From Fusarium oxysporum f. sp. lycopersici 4287 (taxonomy: Eukaryota; Ascomycota; Sordariomycetes; Hypocreales; Nectriaceae), in NCBI RefSeq assembly GCF_000149955.1, contig NC_030986.1:3101185-3165184 (forward strand): a stretch of 64,000 nucleotides of DNA, read 5' to 3'. Positions 23,286-35,392 of this stretch are shown here, piece by piece. Both the position numbers and the translations under genes were made by a program. The notes under the pieces are model-generated. The model was given only the letters and a program-made list of their open reading frames with translations, ran no database searches and was not told the DNA's origin. Position 1 is the stretch's first letter; each line of letters opens with the position of its first letter.

Positions 23286-25476
23286 ATGCCACGTCCGAGT
23301 TTCTCTCACAACCCGCTTTTGAGGGTGTCAAGGCCAGTGTCCGCTTGCTCTCGGTGTAAGTAGTGAGACTATATTCGAGGGGCCATGTTTGCTGACTGAC
23401 TTCGTGTATAAGGCCGCGCTGCCAAGGTCAAGGTAAAAACAACTAGCTTGCCGCTCATATGTTGCGGACAGAGGCTAATATCATATAGTGTGATGGCAAA
23501 CTGCCAGCTTGTACAGCCTGCGAAAAGGCTGGTCGTTCAAATGAGTGTTCAGCGGCAAACGACCAGTTCGCTCGAGGCAAGGAGAGAAGGTTGGTCGATA
23601 ACTTGGTCGTTGAGAGTGCGAGCCGATCTAATTCTTGTGCTCAGTTACGTGGCGGCCTTGGAATTACGCATAGAAAAGCTTGAAAAACGGCTTCAGTTTG
23701 CAAAATCACGCAAGGCATCCGTTGCGCTCCATGATACGGATGCATCGGCCTTTAATGTGCAACAGATGGACCGTAGAGACTCTCTTGCGCTCATCCGCGC
23801 CGCTATACATCGCAAAGCGGCGCAAAAGCGGGAGACTTCTGATGTCAACTCTCTTGTATCCGACTTTGGCTTTCTGTAAGTACTCAACAGCAAGTTAAGT
23901 CCTTGGTTTTGGTGCTAATATGCCTCGATAGTTCTGTCAATGCAACAACGCGAGACTTTGAACCTATATCAACAAACATGACGTTTGCTAGACTAGTCTT
24001 GGCGGCAACAACGAACGATGCCCTTCCAGAGTCTGACCAAGCCCGCTTACCTCCGAGACAAACTGCCCATGTGCTGGTCCAGCATTACATGGACAATGTC
24101 TATTCGTTGTTCCCCTGCTTTTCGGAAACCTCACTTTTAACCGCTCTTGACGACATATATCAAGAAGATACCCGGACTATCAAAGACTCGGACTATTGGA
24201 TGGTGTACATGGTCCTTGCCATTGGCTCTACAGTCCAAAGCAAACGTAGCCAAGATACACACTATCTTACTGGCCTCGAGTATGCGTCAAGAGCTATGAA
24301 TCATGCTGATGGTGCTCTCACTCCTGGATACGTAACACAAATCCAGTCGCTTCTTCTTTTGACGCAATATGCCATGTTGGACCCTGCCCACTTCGATAGC
24401 TGGCATTTGATAGGTTTCACAGCTCGTGCGATAGTTGACCTAGGTTTTCACCAAGACCCTCCTTTGTCTTCTGTCCCTGACAAAGCTTCTCTGGACATGC
24501 GACGCAAAATCTTTTACTGCGTCTATGCTCTTGATCGGCAAGTCTCTATAACCCTTTCTTTGTGAACAAGCCCGCACCTGCTAACCTACACTTTAGTGCC
24601 ATCAGTATGGTCCATGCGCGAACATTTTCGTTTACTGATGATACTGTTAATGTCGCCTTTCCTCAGGCGTCTAATAACGGGAGAAAGAGTTCTGTGTCAG
24701 GTCCCATCACCGGTCCCCAACCCGCAGACCCTGCTCTGCTGCTCTTTCAACTCCGGCGAGCGCAATCCCATTGGTATCAGGAGTTGTATCAATCAGGTTC
24801 GGTCCCTCTGCAGGATCCAATCTCCTATATTTGGAAAATGTGTCTTGATATGCGCGAATGGCAAGACACTCTGCCGACAAATCTGGCCCCTGAAATCCGA
24901 CAATTGTTCGACCAGGAGCTGAGGTATAGCTACGTCTACTGTATTGCGCCCTCGGCCAGGGCACCCAGCATCACCGACTATAACCGTATTCTGATTTTTG
25001 AGCACTCGATGGCCTACCTTGACACTGTCCATGAGATAGCACATGGTGCACAAAATTCCGGATTCTATACATACCATGATGTGTTGAGGGTCTATTTTAT
25101 GGCGAATCAGTTCCTCGCGGTTCTAAGGGATGCGGAAGATATGCTTCTTTCGGGAATGCCGGTTCCGATTCCAATTTCTCGCCCGGGTGCTGCACCTGCC
25201 CCTCCTCTCCCAAGACGATTGCAACCCCAAGGAATGAATGGAGAGGATAACCTTGATCGCAGCTTGAGGTGTCTCGATAAGGTCTCACAGACATTAGATA
25301 CCTACGGAGACCGTTGGGCAGATGCCTCGACCTGGAGAGAAAGTTTTAGTATGATATCCCAGGAAATGGTGGACCGACTTTCAAGGCGAAAGCAAATACG
25401 TGATACTGCTAGAGAACAATATCAATTACAGTATCAGGGCAGAGGTATACCACCCCAAACTCAGGCTGGTTTTTAA
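23286..25476 (+). CDS. Zn2Cys6 transcription factor, six exons, one GC-AG intron, 635 aa
   Basis: The exons are 23286-23355, 23413-23432, 23489-23589, 23645-23875, 23932-24537 and 24597-25476. The first three together build the cluster SACSRCRAAKVKCDGKLPAC with TACEKAGRSNEC (Cx2Cx6Cx6Cx2Cx8C); the 20-nt second exon supplies RAAKVK. A coiled coil (ALELRIEKLEKRL) follows, then the fungal transcription-factor domain with HYMDNVYSLFPCF, SLLLLTQYAMLDP and RKIFYCVYALDRAISMVHAR. The last of these crosses intron 5, which starts GCAAGT and not GT. The product should be a nuclear, DNA-binding regulator of a metabolic pathway; the target is unknown. The sugar transporter and cellobiohydrolase genes lie 3-7 kb downstream, which could be coincidence. 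Confidence 0.85.
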
Positions 25477-26138
25477 ATACAAAGCTCACAGCAATTCAAG
25501 GAGATGCCATGGGGAGGAGTTGATATTACACAAATGTTCCACGGTGGCAACTCCTGATAATATATCCCAGAATCGGGCTTTGGAAGATGATGGAAGAAAC
25601 ATTCGTCATGCTTAACTCCAAGCACGCTCTAGGGCCAAGGCTCTTAGGTTAGGTTTAGGGTAGAGTTAAAGCCTAACTTACTGGTGCTCCGAGATGCAGT
25701 GTATTATATCTGGTTCAATGTGTAAATGAGGAGCTGGAGTCTGCAATTTCACTGATGTAGGTTGGCCAAACCGCATTAGCACTTGACTCGAAGTTATAAA
25801 GAAGGAAGTTGGGTATAGGCATACTCATGAACATTAAGGTTCAAACAATTCCAAAGTGACACATAATCCCAATCCTTATTTATGTCTTTGTAAGGCTATG
25901 CAATAGGTTAGACCAGAGGTTCCGACTTTGTAATACTCTCGGTGTCCGTTGGGCAGCCGTGTACAGGGTGAAACCTATCGCTGGCATGAATCCAGACTCA
26001 ATTGCTATGAAGATGATATCAAATCAGGATGATTCATGGTATGTGAGTTTCATTGACAGGATTGAATAGGTAGTCTGCCTATTTTAGAAAGGCAATGCCT
26101 TCTGTGACTCTACGACTAGGACCTAACAATCAGACCAT

Positions 26139-26174
26139 CGACTAGACCCTCGACTAGACCCTCGACTAGACCCC
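26139..26174. repeat. 12-bp tandem repeat, 3 copies
   Basis: The unit CGACTAGACCCT occurs three times in a row, the last with one change (final T to C). A partial fourth copy (CAGACCAT) precedes it. It lies in non-coding DNA. Confidence 0.85.
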
Positions 26175-26733
26175 CGTGAAGCAACCTATTGGCTAAAGTT
26201 AGGGAAGTATGATGAACACCACTGCATCGATTCGAATTTAGCCGAAAGCAATTGTGCATTGTTTAGTGTATGAATGATGGGGATAGGCGCAAAGTTTGGG
26301 GGTGATAATGCTGTAATTCGGAGTTGGAATGATGAAGTTGAGACAGAAATATAGTAATCTCTATCAGTTAGCAATCGACCGACCCCGCCGAACATAGGAG
26401 TAGCGTGATTTGGTTTTATGTTGAATGTACTTCCGCGAGAGAGTCAGTTAGCGTTAACTGTGCTGCTGTCAAGGAGAGGGAAACTGTGAAGAATAGCTAC
26501 TAGGTACTCTACAAAAGGCTAAACACTTGCGAGGTAGAATACTACGTTGTTGTTACACAAAGGAAGCATCGGTCTGTTGTCAGTGGCGCTTGGGACCCTG
26601 GGTTAATCGTACTTGGCATTGAGATTCATGGTGTGGTGTGTTGTTGTCGTCTAAGCGGTATGGTCAAGATGCAATATGACAACTTGTAAGAGGGTGTAAG
26701 ATCGGGCTGAATAAGGGGTCGATATCTTGGCAA

Positions 26734-26762
26734 GAGCTGGAGCTGGAGCTGGAGCTGGAGCT
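26734..26762. repeat. GAGCTG hexamer repeat
   Basis: Nearly five tandem copies of GAGCTG lie in non-coding DNA upstream of the sugar transporter. Confidence 0.85.
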
Positions 26763-28292
26763 ATTTGGTTCAGTTTTGGAGTCAATCAAGTCATGCCGCG
26801 CCTTGACCAGGTCTACTACATCCATGAGGTCGCTGTCAAGTTGGAGGACCCTTGAGTCTTACGTTTTGGGGTTACCTTGCTCTCTATGCTGTTCAGATAG
26901 ACTCAACTGTCAAAGATATAGATGATGTGGCGCCATCAGGCTCAGTTACTAATTGTAGCATATCGCAGCATAGATAGAATACCAACGATCACGGAGTAAT
27001 CACTTCCCAATAGCCGCTTATCTTTGTTTGTTTTCTCCCCGAGATTCTTCTCCATATCCAAGGTAAATCCAATGCGGGGAAGAGATCCAGGAAAACGAGA
27101 AGCGGTCTACTCCGCACGGGTGAATCGTGGAGGTGGAGGCATGGAGCTTGGCTTAGAACGGGTCTAGCACGGGCAGAGTTAAATTTTGACTATCTCGACG
27201 GAGGAATCATTTCCTTAGATATTCCACCAATCGTAGCTTTTGATGCCCTGCCATCTGGCCACGCGGTACGGCCACCATCAGCCGCAAAAAGACATTCCCC
27301 CATTCTCCACTCCCCCAAGGAAGCCAATTCCAAAGAGAGTCGAGGTCTAAGAGAAAGCCAGGAAGAAATTGCTCCAACAGGCGTTAAGCATGCCACCCAA
27401 AACTGACAGAGGCGCCGAGCCGGTGGAGGGCATGACAGGGGTTAGCGACCTGGGCAGACGGAACTCGGCACGGCACAGTAGCATCACAAGTCTAATTAAG
27501 GGAGTCTTCTTTTGATACATTGGACTGAATTCTATTCTTTAGACTCATGGTAAATGAATCGTGGGGGAATAGGATGCAACTTTGGGGGTTCCGATCTTGA
27601 GCTAAGTCGTTCAATAGTTGCGGGGGTTTGAACTTTGAAGGCTCAACGATGGGATGATGGGATCCGACTCGGTGCTAGAAAAGTGGAAACAACAATAATT
27701 AAGCGAATTCTCAACGTTCGATAAGAGGGATGGATACATACATGGAATCGATATACATGCTCGACTGCCTTATCGTCAAGTACCAGGGGTCGAGTTACGA
27801 GCGTGAATGGTGGGTGTGAATGCTGTCTCTTCTACTGAATAGTCAAGTTAAAATTTCAGGAGGCAGCAAGAACAACAGAAAGAAAGTCAGGCCATTCAAA
27901 TTGAGACATCAGATTTAACACACAATTAGAGGCTTATGGATGGTGGGGAAGGTGCGTCCGTCCGTAAACCATCCATAGGTAGCCGCAACGCAAACCGCAA
28001 CCGCATCCTGGGGTTGGGTCTGGGGTTAACCTAGGAAAGACATAGTCTGGGGTCTGGGGGCAAGAAAGACGGCTCTAGCCTCTGGGGGTCCCTTCCTCGT
28101 CTCGAAGATAAAAAGATAGCAAGGGAAGCATCATCTTCACTCCTTGTCTCCTCTGTTCTTCGTCCCACTATCCTCATTCTCTTCTCTGCCTCTTTTTGAG
28201 ATCGACCTTTCTCATTCTTGAGTCATATAATCGGCAACTCTAGATAAAAGACACCCGAAAAAAAGAAAGGCTCAGGACCAAACACCGCCAAC

Positions 28293-29917
28293 ATGCCCAG
28301 CAAGACCAGAGTCTACAACTGGTTCATTGCCATGGTAGCTGCGTCTTGTATGACGCTCTACGGCTTTGACTCCAGTGTTTTCAATGCTCTCCAGGCCTCG
28401 GAGAACTGGCTGAACTGGTTCAATCTCGACCTCAAGAATGACAGTTACACTGTCGGTCTCATCAACACCTGCTACACCATCGGTGCTATCGTTAGTGGTT
28501 TCTTCATCGGTGGCCCCCTGGCTGATTGGCTCGGTCGACGTGCCGGTATGGGTATTGGTTGCTTCATCACCATCATCGCCGCTATCATCCAGGCTTTTGC
28601 CCCTAAGGGAAAGCTTGGTGTCTTCATTCTCGGCCGTGTCCTCATCGGTATTGGTCAGGGCACCGCTCTCAGTAAGTTATATACTTTCACCAGCTCCTGT
28701 GACTGGTCACTGACTTCCTTCAGCTGCTGGCCCTGTTTACATCGGTGAAGTCTCCCCCCCTGAGATTCGAGGTCAGGTTATGACCTTCTGGCAACTCTTC
28801 TACTCGGTCGGTGCCTTTATTGCCTACTGGATCAACTTCGCCTGTGGCAAGAACCGAGAGAAGCTCGGCGAGTGGGATTGGCGCATGGTTGTTATCTTCC
28901 AGGTCCTCGTTCCCATCTTGGTTATCATCCTGCTCCCATTCCAGCCAGAGTCTCCCCGTTTCCTTATCAAGAAGGGCAAGATCGACGATGCCCGGTCCGC
29001 CCTTCGAAGTATCCGTGACACTGAGGAGGAGGTTGAGGATGAGGTCCTGGCTATCCAGGCTGCTATCGAGTACGAGAAGGAGGCCATCAGCCCTGGATAC
29101 CGTGCCCTTTTCAAGGACCCCTCTATCAGGAAGCGCTTCGGTATTGCAGTTGTCCTCAACGTCGGCCAGCAGCTCACCGGCCAGGGTACCCTCAACACCT
29201 ACTCCACTTCCATTTACAAGCAAGTCTGGACCTCGACTGAAAAGATCAACCTCATCAACGCTTTGTGGGCCACCATGGGTATTCTATTCACTTTGAACGC
29301 TGTATGGACCGCCGATCGCTTTGGTCGCCGATGGCTCTTCATGGTCGGTGCCGCGGGTATGGCCCTCTGCATGTTGATTGTTCCCGTCATTGGCCTCGCT
29401 ACTCCCACCCCCAAGACCGAGCCCACTGCTATTGGCATTGTTGTCATGCTCTACCTCTTCATGTGAGTTTTCTTGGTTCTTCGCCTTTCTTGAACGCACA
29501 CTAACATATACCTACAGCTTCTTCTACAAGCCTTCATGGGGTGCCGGTGTCTGGATGTGGACCAGTGAGGTCTTCTCCGCCAACGTCCGAACCCAGGCTG
29601 TCGGTATGGCCTCTCAGTGCCAGAATGTGGCCAACACCATTTTCCAACAGTTCTTCCCAACATTCCTCGCCAAGACTGGCCTCAAGTGCCTCTTCTTCTT
29701 CTTTGCCGTCAATATCCTGCTCTGCGTTTTCGTGTTTTTCTTTGTCCCTGAAACCAAGGGTATCTCCCTTGAGCACATGGATACTGTTTTCGGTGGTGCC
29801 GATCACACTGAGAAGGGTGCTCAGATGCTCGGCGTTGACGCTGCTCAGCATCAGACCCAGGAGTTCAAGGACGGGGCTGAGATTCAGCAGAGTGAGAAGA
29901 AGCGCGAGTCTGTTTAA
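28293..29917 (+). CDS. MFS sugar transporter, 505 aa
   Basis: Three exons (28293-28671, 28724-29462, 29518-29917; introns of 52 and 55 nt) join in frame to 505 residues. Sugar-porter signatures are all present: LADWLGRRAG after TM2, GRVLIGIGQG, PESPRFLIKKGK at the start of the central loop, DRFGRRW between TM8 and TM9, and PETKGISLEHMD after TM12. Twelve hydrophobic segments are visible. The N-terminus is short, beginning MPSKTRVYNWFIAMVAASCM, and includes GFDSSVFNALQ, as in fungal hexose and disaccharide permeases. It should act in the plasma membrane as a proton-coupled importer. The substrate is not decidable; a convergent cellobiohydrolase gene downstream makes cello-oligosaccharide or glucose uptake an attractive but unproven guess. 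Confidence 0.92.
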
Positions 29918-30682
29918 ATCTACTGTAATTGATGGGGGATTTGAGTTAGGATAATTCTGCATCTCGGAATTCGAGATGCGGGAGGCAATCGTTTTAGCCG
30001 TGTATCTACCTAGACATACGTGTTGATATAAGGATACATTGAAATATGGAGACATTATTGTGATCCCCAGGAAAAGTCCAGTACCCAGAAAGTGGCACGT
30101 CCAATCCAGATCGTGTAGTAGGATATTAGCTGACAGACATCATATCATGAAGTTGACACTGGGGAGTTTTGTCTTCGCATTGGGCTCGAAGCTTCTTTTA
30201 ACTCAACAGCCTTATCCATACCTTAGAGTCGGTGTTCGCAACACCGATATTATCTCCAAGATCTTGGTCTCCTATGTTGTTCCCACATCATCTTGACGAC
30301 AGGATTGGCATGCCTTTCTTGGCCACATCGTTTCTTGTCAAGAACTGGATGCAAACGGGCGTTCCAGAAAGCCATAGATTATCTTGGAGAGATATTCGGT
30401 AGAACAGCTACTTATATAGAAATTTCAAAGCGAGTCGAGTAAGAGATAGGTTGATAACGACAGTTGTAACTATTTTCTACCGATGTATATAATAATAGGG
30501 GCAAAGGTCGCTTTTTATTGCGCGAGACAAACGAAGGGCAAAAGAAGAGCACAGAGTACTCGGAAAACTGAAAGCCAACCCCTGTCCTCCCACATCAAGT
30601 TCATCTCATCCACACACTTCTCCTTGATCGTCCACTCATCACATCGTTTCTCAATCTCATGCTAGATAGCTCGGCAGCCCCT
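29918..30682. other. Convergent 3' region between sugar transporter and cellobiohydrolase
   Basis: This 765-bp gap lies between two stop codons and contains only short frames. It should hold both 3' UTRs. Confidence 0.5.
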
Positions 30683-32354
30683 TTACTGGCACTGGGAGTA
30701 GAAGTCGTTGATCTTCTTGCAGGTGAAAGGAGACTTGCAGGTCGTGGGGCCGCTGTAGTTCTGGCCACCGCACTGTCCCCATTGGTCGACGCTGCCGGCA
30801 GGGGGGTTGGTGGGAGTGGAAGAACCAGTGGTGCTGCTGCTGGCAGGGGGGTTGGGGGTGGTGCCGTCGCTCTTGTAGGTGCTTCCGATGGGACCGAACT
30901 TGATGTTGGAGAAGGAAACCTTGGAGTTGGGGACATCTCGCTCAAGGTCGGAGGGCTTGCCAGAGGTGATAGCGCAAGAACCTCGTTGAGATCCAACCTT
31001 GGTAGAGTCGGTTGGGTAGGTAGAGTCGAGCCAGAGCATGTTGGAGTGGTGCTATAGAGAAAAGTCAGTATGTGTTGTTCCTATTTCAGGTATGAATGGG
31101 GGGGTTGCGTTAGACTTACGTCGTGCCAGAGAGACATAACAAGAACCATGGGGGCAGAGAGAGCATCGCTCATGCCGTTCCAGCCACCCTTCTTAGTGAA
31201 GTCATCGATATCGCCAAAGACGCTCTTCTGCTTGGAGCAGAAGTCAGAGGTGAGAGAGCTACCGGGGTTGCCTGCAATCTTGGACTCAGAGTTGGCAATG
31301 ACCTTGCCGTTCTGGACGTACAGACGGGTGATCTCAGAAAGACGTCCGTTGCTACCCTTGTGGAACTGAGTGACAACAGTCATCTTCTTGGTGGTGTCGA
31401 TGTTGAAGTTGGATCCAGGACCGTAGAAGGTCTTGTTGCCCTGGCGGTAGGCGTTGAAATCACAACCGTCGGCATCGCAAGTACCGCCATATCGGTCACT
31501 AGAGTAGGTTCCACCACAAGAGTCGCCAGTGCAAGAGTGCTGTGTGAGCTTGGTGCAAGGATGAGGAGTGAAGGCGGTGGAGATGGAGTTGGCCTCCCAG
31601 ATATCCATCTCGGGGCAGCAGGTGCCCAGATTACCAACACCAGCGTTGACATCACTGGCAGAGGGCTTCCAGCCTTCAGAGTTGGCCTTAAATACTGGTT
31701 AGCGTCTGTCTCAAACCTGCAATCGTACTCTAGGTTAATACTTACAACTCCGTTGATGAACTTGACATCACGAGGGCACTGGGCATCACAGTAGCCAGTT
31801 CCGTACTTGGCTCCGGCCTTGTTTCCGGAGTACTTGGCCTTGCCACCATCCTCGTCCATGCTGACGAAGTAGAGGGCACCGTTCAGACCGCAGCCGATAC
31901 CAGAGACATCGACATCAAAGGTGAACTCGTTGCCCAGAAGCTGGAACATCTGGTAGGTGTTCTCGTTCTCCATGAGGTAGGTTCGGCTGCCGATGTTCTT
32001 GCTGTAGGGACCGTTGGTGACGAATCCAAGACTGAGCTGGTTGCCGCTGGAGGTGATTCCGTAGGTACCAGCATAGTCGGCGCCATCAAGACAGCACTTG
32101 TCGGCGCAGGTCTTGCCATCAGGGCAGATGGAGGTGTCCCACTTGTTTCCGGTGTAACAGTTGGTAGACCCAGAAGTCTGGTGAGTCCATCGCCAGTTGG
32201 CATCAATAACAACGGAGCCCTTGACATCGCTGCAGCCGCTGGATGTACACTTGGACCAGGTCAAGGCAGGCTTGGTCTCGGTGTTCAAAGAGCAGACCTG
32301 TTGAGCCCGAGCAGCGGCAATAAGAGCCGAGGCGGTTGCGACGATGCGATACAT
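30683..32354 (-). CDS. cbh1: Cellobiohydrolase I, GH7 with CBM1 (Cel7A)
   Basis: Three exons (31746-32354, 31120-31686, 30683-31051; introns of 59 and 68 nt) encode 514 residues, the usual length for full Cel7A. A 17-residue signal peptide ([17 protein letters not shown]) precedes the mature QQVCSLNTE start. The catalytic block EMDIWEANS places the nucleophile at Glu229, Asp231 and the acid/base at Glu234 in precursor numbering. A Ser/Thr/Pro linker leads to a family 1 cellulose-binding module ([16 protein letters not shown] onward) at the C-terminus. The enzyme is secreted and releases cellobiose processively from crystalline cellulose chain ends. I recognise the protein as very close to the described F. 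oxysporum enzyme. Carbon-catabolite repression and cellulose induction are expected for the family. Confidence 0.98.
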
Positions 32355-32458
32355 TGTGAAGTGAAGCTAGACCGTTGGATAGATGAGACTGAGTTGACTG
32401 AAGAAGTTGTGATGAGTGATGAGTGGTGAGTTTGATTTGGATTGGGAAACCGAGCTTG

Positions 32459-32465
32459 TTATATA
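32459..32465 (-). promoter_or_regulatory. TATA box of the cellobiohydrolase gene
   Basis: On the minus strand the sequence reads TATATAA, 105 bp upstream of the start codon, a normal distance for a strong fungal TATA promoter. Confidence 0.6.
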
Positions 32466-32700
32466 CTCGTAAACAAGAAGATCTGGAACTTAGAAGATCG
32501 TCCCCTTCACCCATGTCCAAATTTGAAAGAAAGGAGTGATCAACATCAAGAGAAGCCGCCATACCGATGAGGCTCCATTTTCATAGCCTCAGGAGAGAGT
32601 CGGGTCGCGGGCCGCATGCCCTTAGACAGTATGAAGGTAAGAAGAACCTTGCTGAGCCAGTGATGTCTCGCTTGGTGATAACAGGCAAAGCATGGCATGC

Positions 32701-32713
32701 CTCCAGAGCGGAG
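32701..32713. promoter_or_regulatory. Pair of CRE1/CreA-type SYGGRG sites upstream of cbh1
   Basis: CTCCAG (reverse complement CTGGAG) and GCGGAG, both fitting SYGGRG, lie one base apart about 350 bp upstream of the cbh1 start. Paired sites of this kind are typical for glucose repression of cellulase genes. A GGCTAA-type site (XlnR/Xyr1 core) is at 33202-33207 on the gene strand. These are short motifs and function is inferred. Confidence 0.35.
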
Positions 32714-35392
32714 ACTTGTCGAGTAGAGCCACAACGAGGTACGGTGACTGCAGGGGGCAGTTCCTGAGCCGATCTCCGTGATAGCCTCCGGTGGCGTAGG
32801 GGTAAGTGCCCGATGAATACCTACAATAGCAAAGAGAACGAGTAGGCCGGTCCGCAGTTCCCGAAGGAGAGCAATGTTTGGCCTCCGAAGAGGCTGCACT
32901 CACGATCTTCGCTCATTGGAGGAACCTTGTAACTTGGACTAACAAGGCCGTGTAAGAATAAGAACAAGTTTCCGAATTACTGTTCTCACAGGCCTCTAAA
33001 GGATAGGAACATCGTTCGTTTTTCGGGCCGTCGCTTCCATCATCTTTTTGCCGTGGACTAATGAGACCCGTGATATAATCCATAGAATGATCGTGAGGTA
33101 GTCTAGTTACCAGTCCCGGAAAGGCAACTATGAGTGAACGGTCACCTTTCAGTCACCCTGCGATCTTAACCATATGGATCTCCGCCCAGGGTTGATTCTA
33201 CTTAGCCGTACCTCTAGTGAGGAGGCTGACCCCACAACCTGTTGGTTCTCTCAAGGACCCAAAGTTTTGGCCCGTTTGCCACTATTCGAGCATGGCGTTT
33301 ACCAATTATGCGGTGCCGTCACATCTTCGTCTGGATTCAATATGGAGAAGCCTGTCTTCGAGATCCACAGGTGCCTTGCACCACGGGCACAATGCTCCTC
33401 AGTAGATATCGCCTCCATGGGCCGTAGCTCCGGTAAAGATTATATATTCCGTTTGGAGACAATTTATGCATACTGATCTGTTAAGGGAAGTGAAGGGCGC
33501 CTTTACATCACACTGTCTGTCGAGCATCCGTTTCCAGCTGATCGGTCTTTGGTAGCGCTGATGTTCCTTTTCCCATCTGTAAACCGTAACTCGAAACATT
33601 GGCGATGTATATTTGACTTCAAGTTTCAAAGCTCATATGCTCTTGATGGTGGAACGATTACAGCCGTAGAACCTAAGATGAGTTGTCCTGGTAGAGGGGA
33701 TCTCGCGGTACTTCGGGATTCAATCCGTCCGCTTAAAAGAAGTCTCAAGACGGCAACTGCAGGTATCGTGGAAGAATTTCCGTCAAATTTAGTTTGTTCA
33801 TGTGTTCGTTGTGTGCCCATGCCCATCACGAAAACAGCTGTTGTTGGTCAGCTGCCGGGCAATGCGGAGGTGGCAGAAGTTAAACCCCTGACATAGCGCA
33901 TGGAGGTAAGGGTTTGGAGAGCCTTCTCGTCCAAATTCAGCAGTTTCGGATACATAATGACCGAGATAGTGGCTATAACCCCGGCATATTGTTGACTATA
34001 GACCAGGATTCTCCTGCCGGTCATGTGTAAAGGCCTTGCCAGGCGAGTAGGCAGGCAACCAGGTCTTGTCTGTGACTGGTAGTCTCATGTGATGGCTGGT
34101 GAATGTGCAGCGCACAATCGACACGAATGTTACGGTGATTCAGTTGTTCCGCCGGGCCTTGACTGACTGCACTTGGTTTATGAGCACTGTCCAGGAGTGT
34201 TATTTGTTTTTCGCCGCCTCAATTCTGAGAGGTGTTACCTTCTGTTCTTTAATATTCGAAGCACTCGCAACGACAATACAGATTCCTCAGACTGCCGAGG
34301 CTCTCGAACGGAATGCCTTTTCCAGACACGGAAGACGGCTAACGAGGGGCATCAAAGTCACCAACCCTGCATGAATCGGCAGCATCTTCTCGGCTCGAAC
34401 CGCCTTGGGGGCGTCTCCAAGTCGTCCAGTACCCCAGTGGGACGTGATATCCACTGTTTCGGAAGATACAGAATAGCCCATTTCAGAAGTGCGGGGTGTG
34501 AGTTAATCGTTCCTTAGGCTGTGATGTGGTGCATTAGAGTGGACGGATTGGATCGTGGAGGAGGTTCTTCCGGATTACCCCAAAGCGTGGTGCGGCTTTG
34601 TCTGGGTGGTTCGACAGCCAATGTAATGCTATGCAATAGCAAGGGTCCAGAGGTGACTTGCATATTTGGGTAGTACGCATGATGCTCTGTTGAAGTTACG
34701 TATTTTGCCTAACGGGGCCATGTTAAGGATAGAATGAGGTTGTTGTGGTCAGGTTTAGGAAATATGGAGGTCGGGTCAAGCTGGCACACGTGATGACCGC
34801 ATATCACCTACAGTGCCTTTCTCTATGAACCATCTACACATGTCTAGACAAGGTGAAAATCACATCTTTAGGTAGACCACCTCACACTGCGTTGCTCTTC
34901 ATACAAACATAATTCTGAGTTAAGCTCAACCCATCTATAATTCAAGATGCTAGAGTGTCAATGGGCGCATCACAAACACCCGTTGTAAATCACCGGGCAT
35001 CAATATAATCTACAAGGATGCGTACTTCGCAATACTGCATCTCACGTCCTTCCCGCAATTACCAACGTTCCAAAGATAGGGGGGAAGTATCATCCACATG
35101 AGGAACCCTAAATCCTCCCGAGACGCCGTATAATCATCCCTTCCAATTTCCACCTCCAAAAAGCTTTTGCTCGCAAAAACAAACACCACCATCACTGGCT
35201 GTCAGGGTGACGTGTTGCCAGTACTATTCGCCATTCCCCGTGAACAAGTGGATGCCGTTCAATTGCCTCGATGTTCAGAACTAAAGCATGGAATGACATT
35301 TGCCCGGCTCTCCTGCTTTCTTGCGTGGTTTGCAGGAGAAGCCGAGTGCAGCCAGATGTCTTCTCCTTGTCAAAACCGGACTGGTGGGACTT

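Larger units (their letters stand above)
25477..28292. other. 2.8-kb intergenic region upstream of the sugar transporter
   Basis: This long gap probably contains an extended promoter for the sugar transporter gene; its final 250 bp are a pyrimidine-rich leader. It holds a 12-bp tandem repeat (26139-26174), a GAGCTG hexamer repeat (26734-26762) and a short telomere-like run (TTAGGTTAGGTTTAGGG, 25644-25660). No frame longer than about 70 codons looks coding. Confidence 0.5.
32355..35392. other. 3-kb region upstream of cbh1 with no gene found
   Basis: This stretch holds the cbh1 promoter (first kilobase) and the 3' side of the Sfh1 gene. Short frames occur on both strands (for example 32546-32899 minus, 33549-33896 plus) but overlap each other and resemble no family. 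I could not build any multi-exon gene here. Confidence 0.5.

Noticed and set aside
25644..25660. Telomere-like run TTAGGTTAGGTTTAGGG
   Set aside because: Only three imperfect units; too short to claim an interstitial telomere or a chromosome end.
32546..32903. Overlapping minus-strand frames of 93-119 codons upstream of cbh1
   Set aside because: They overlap each other in different frames, match nothing and lie in the expected cellulase promoter.
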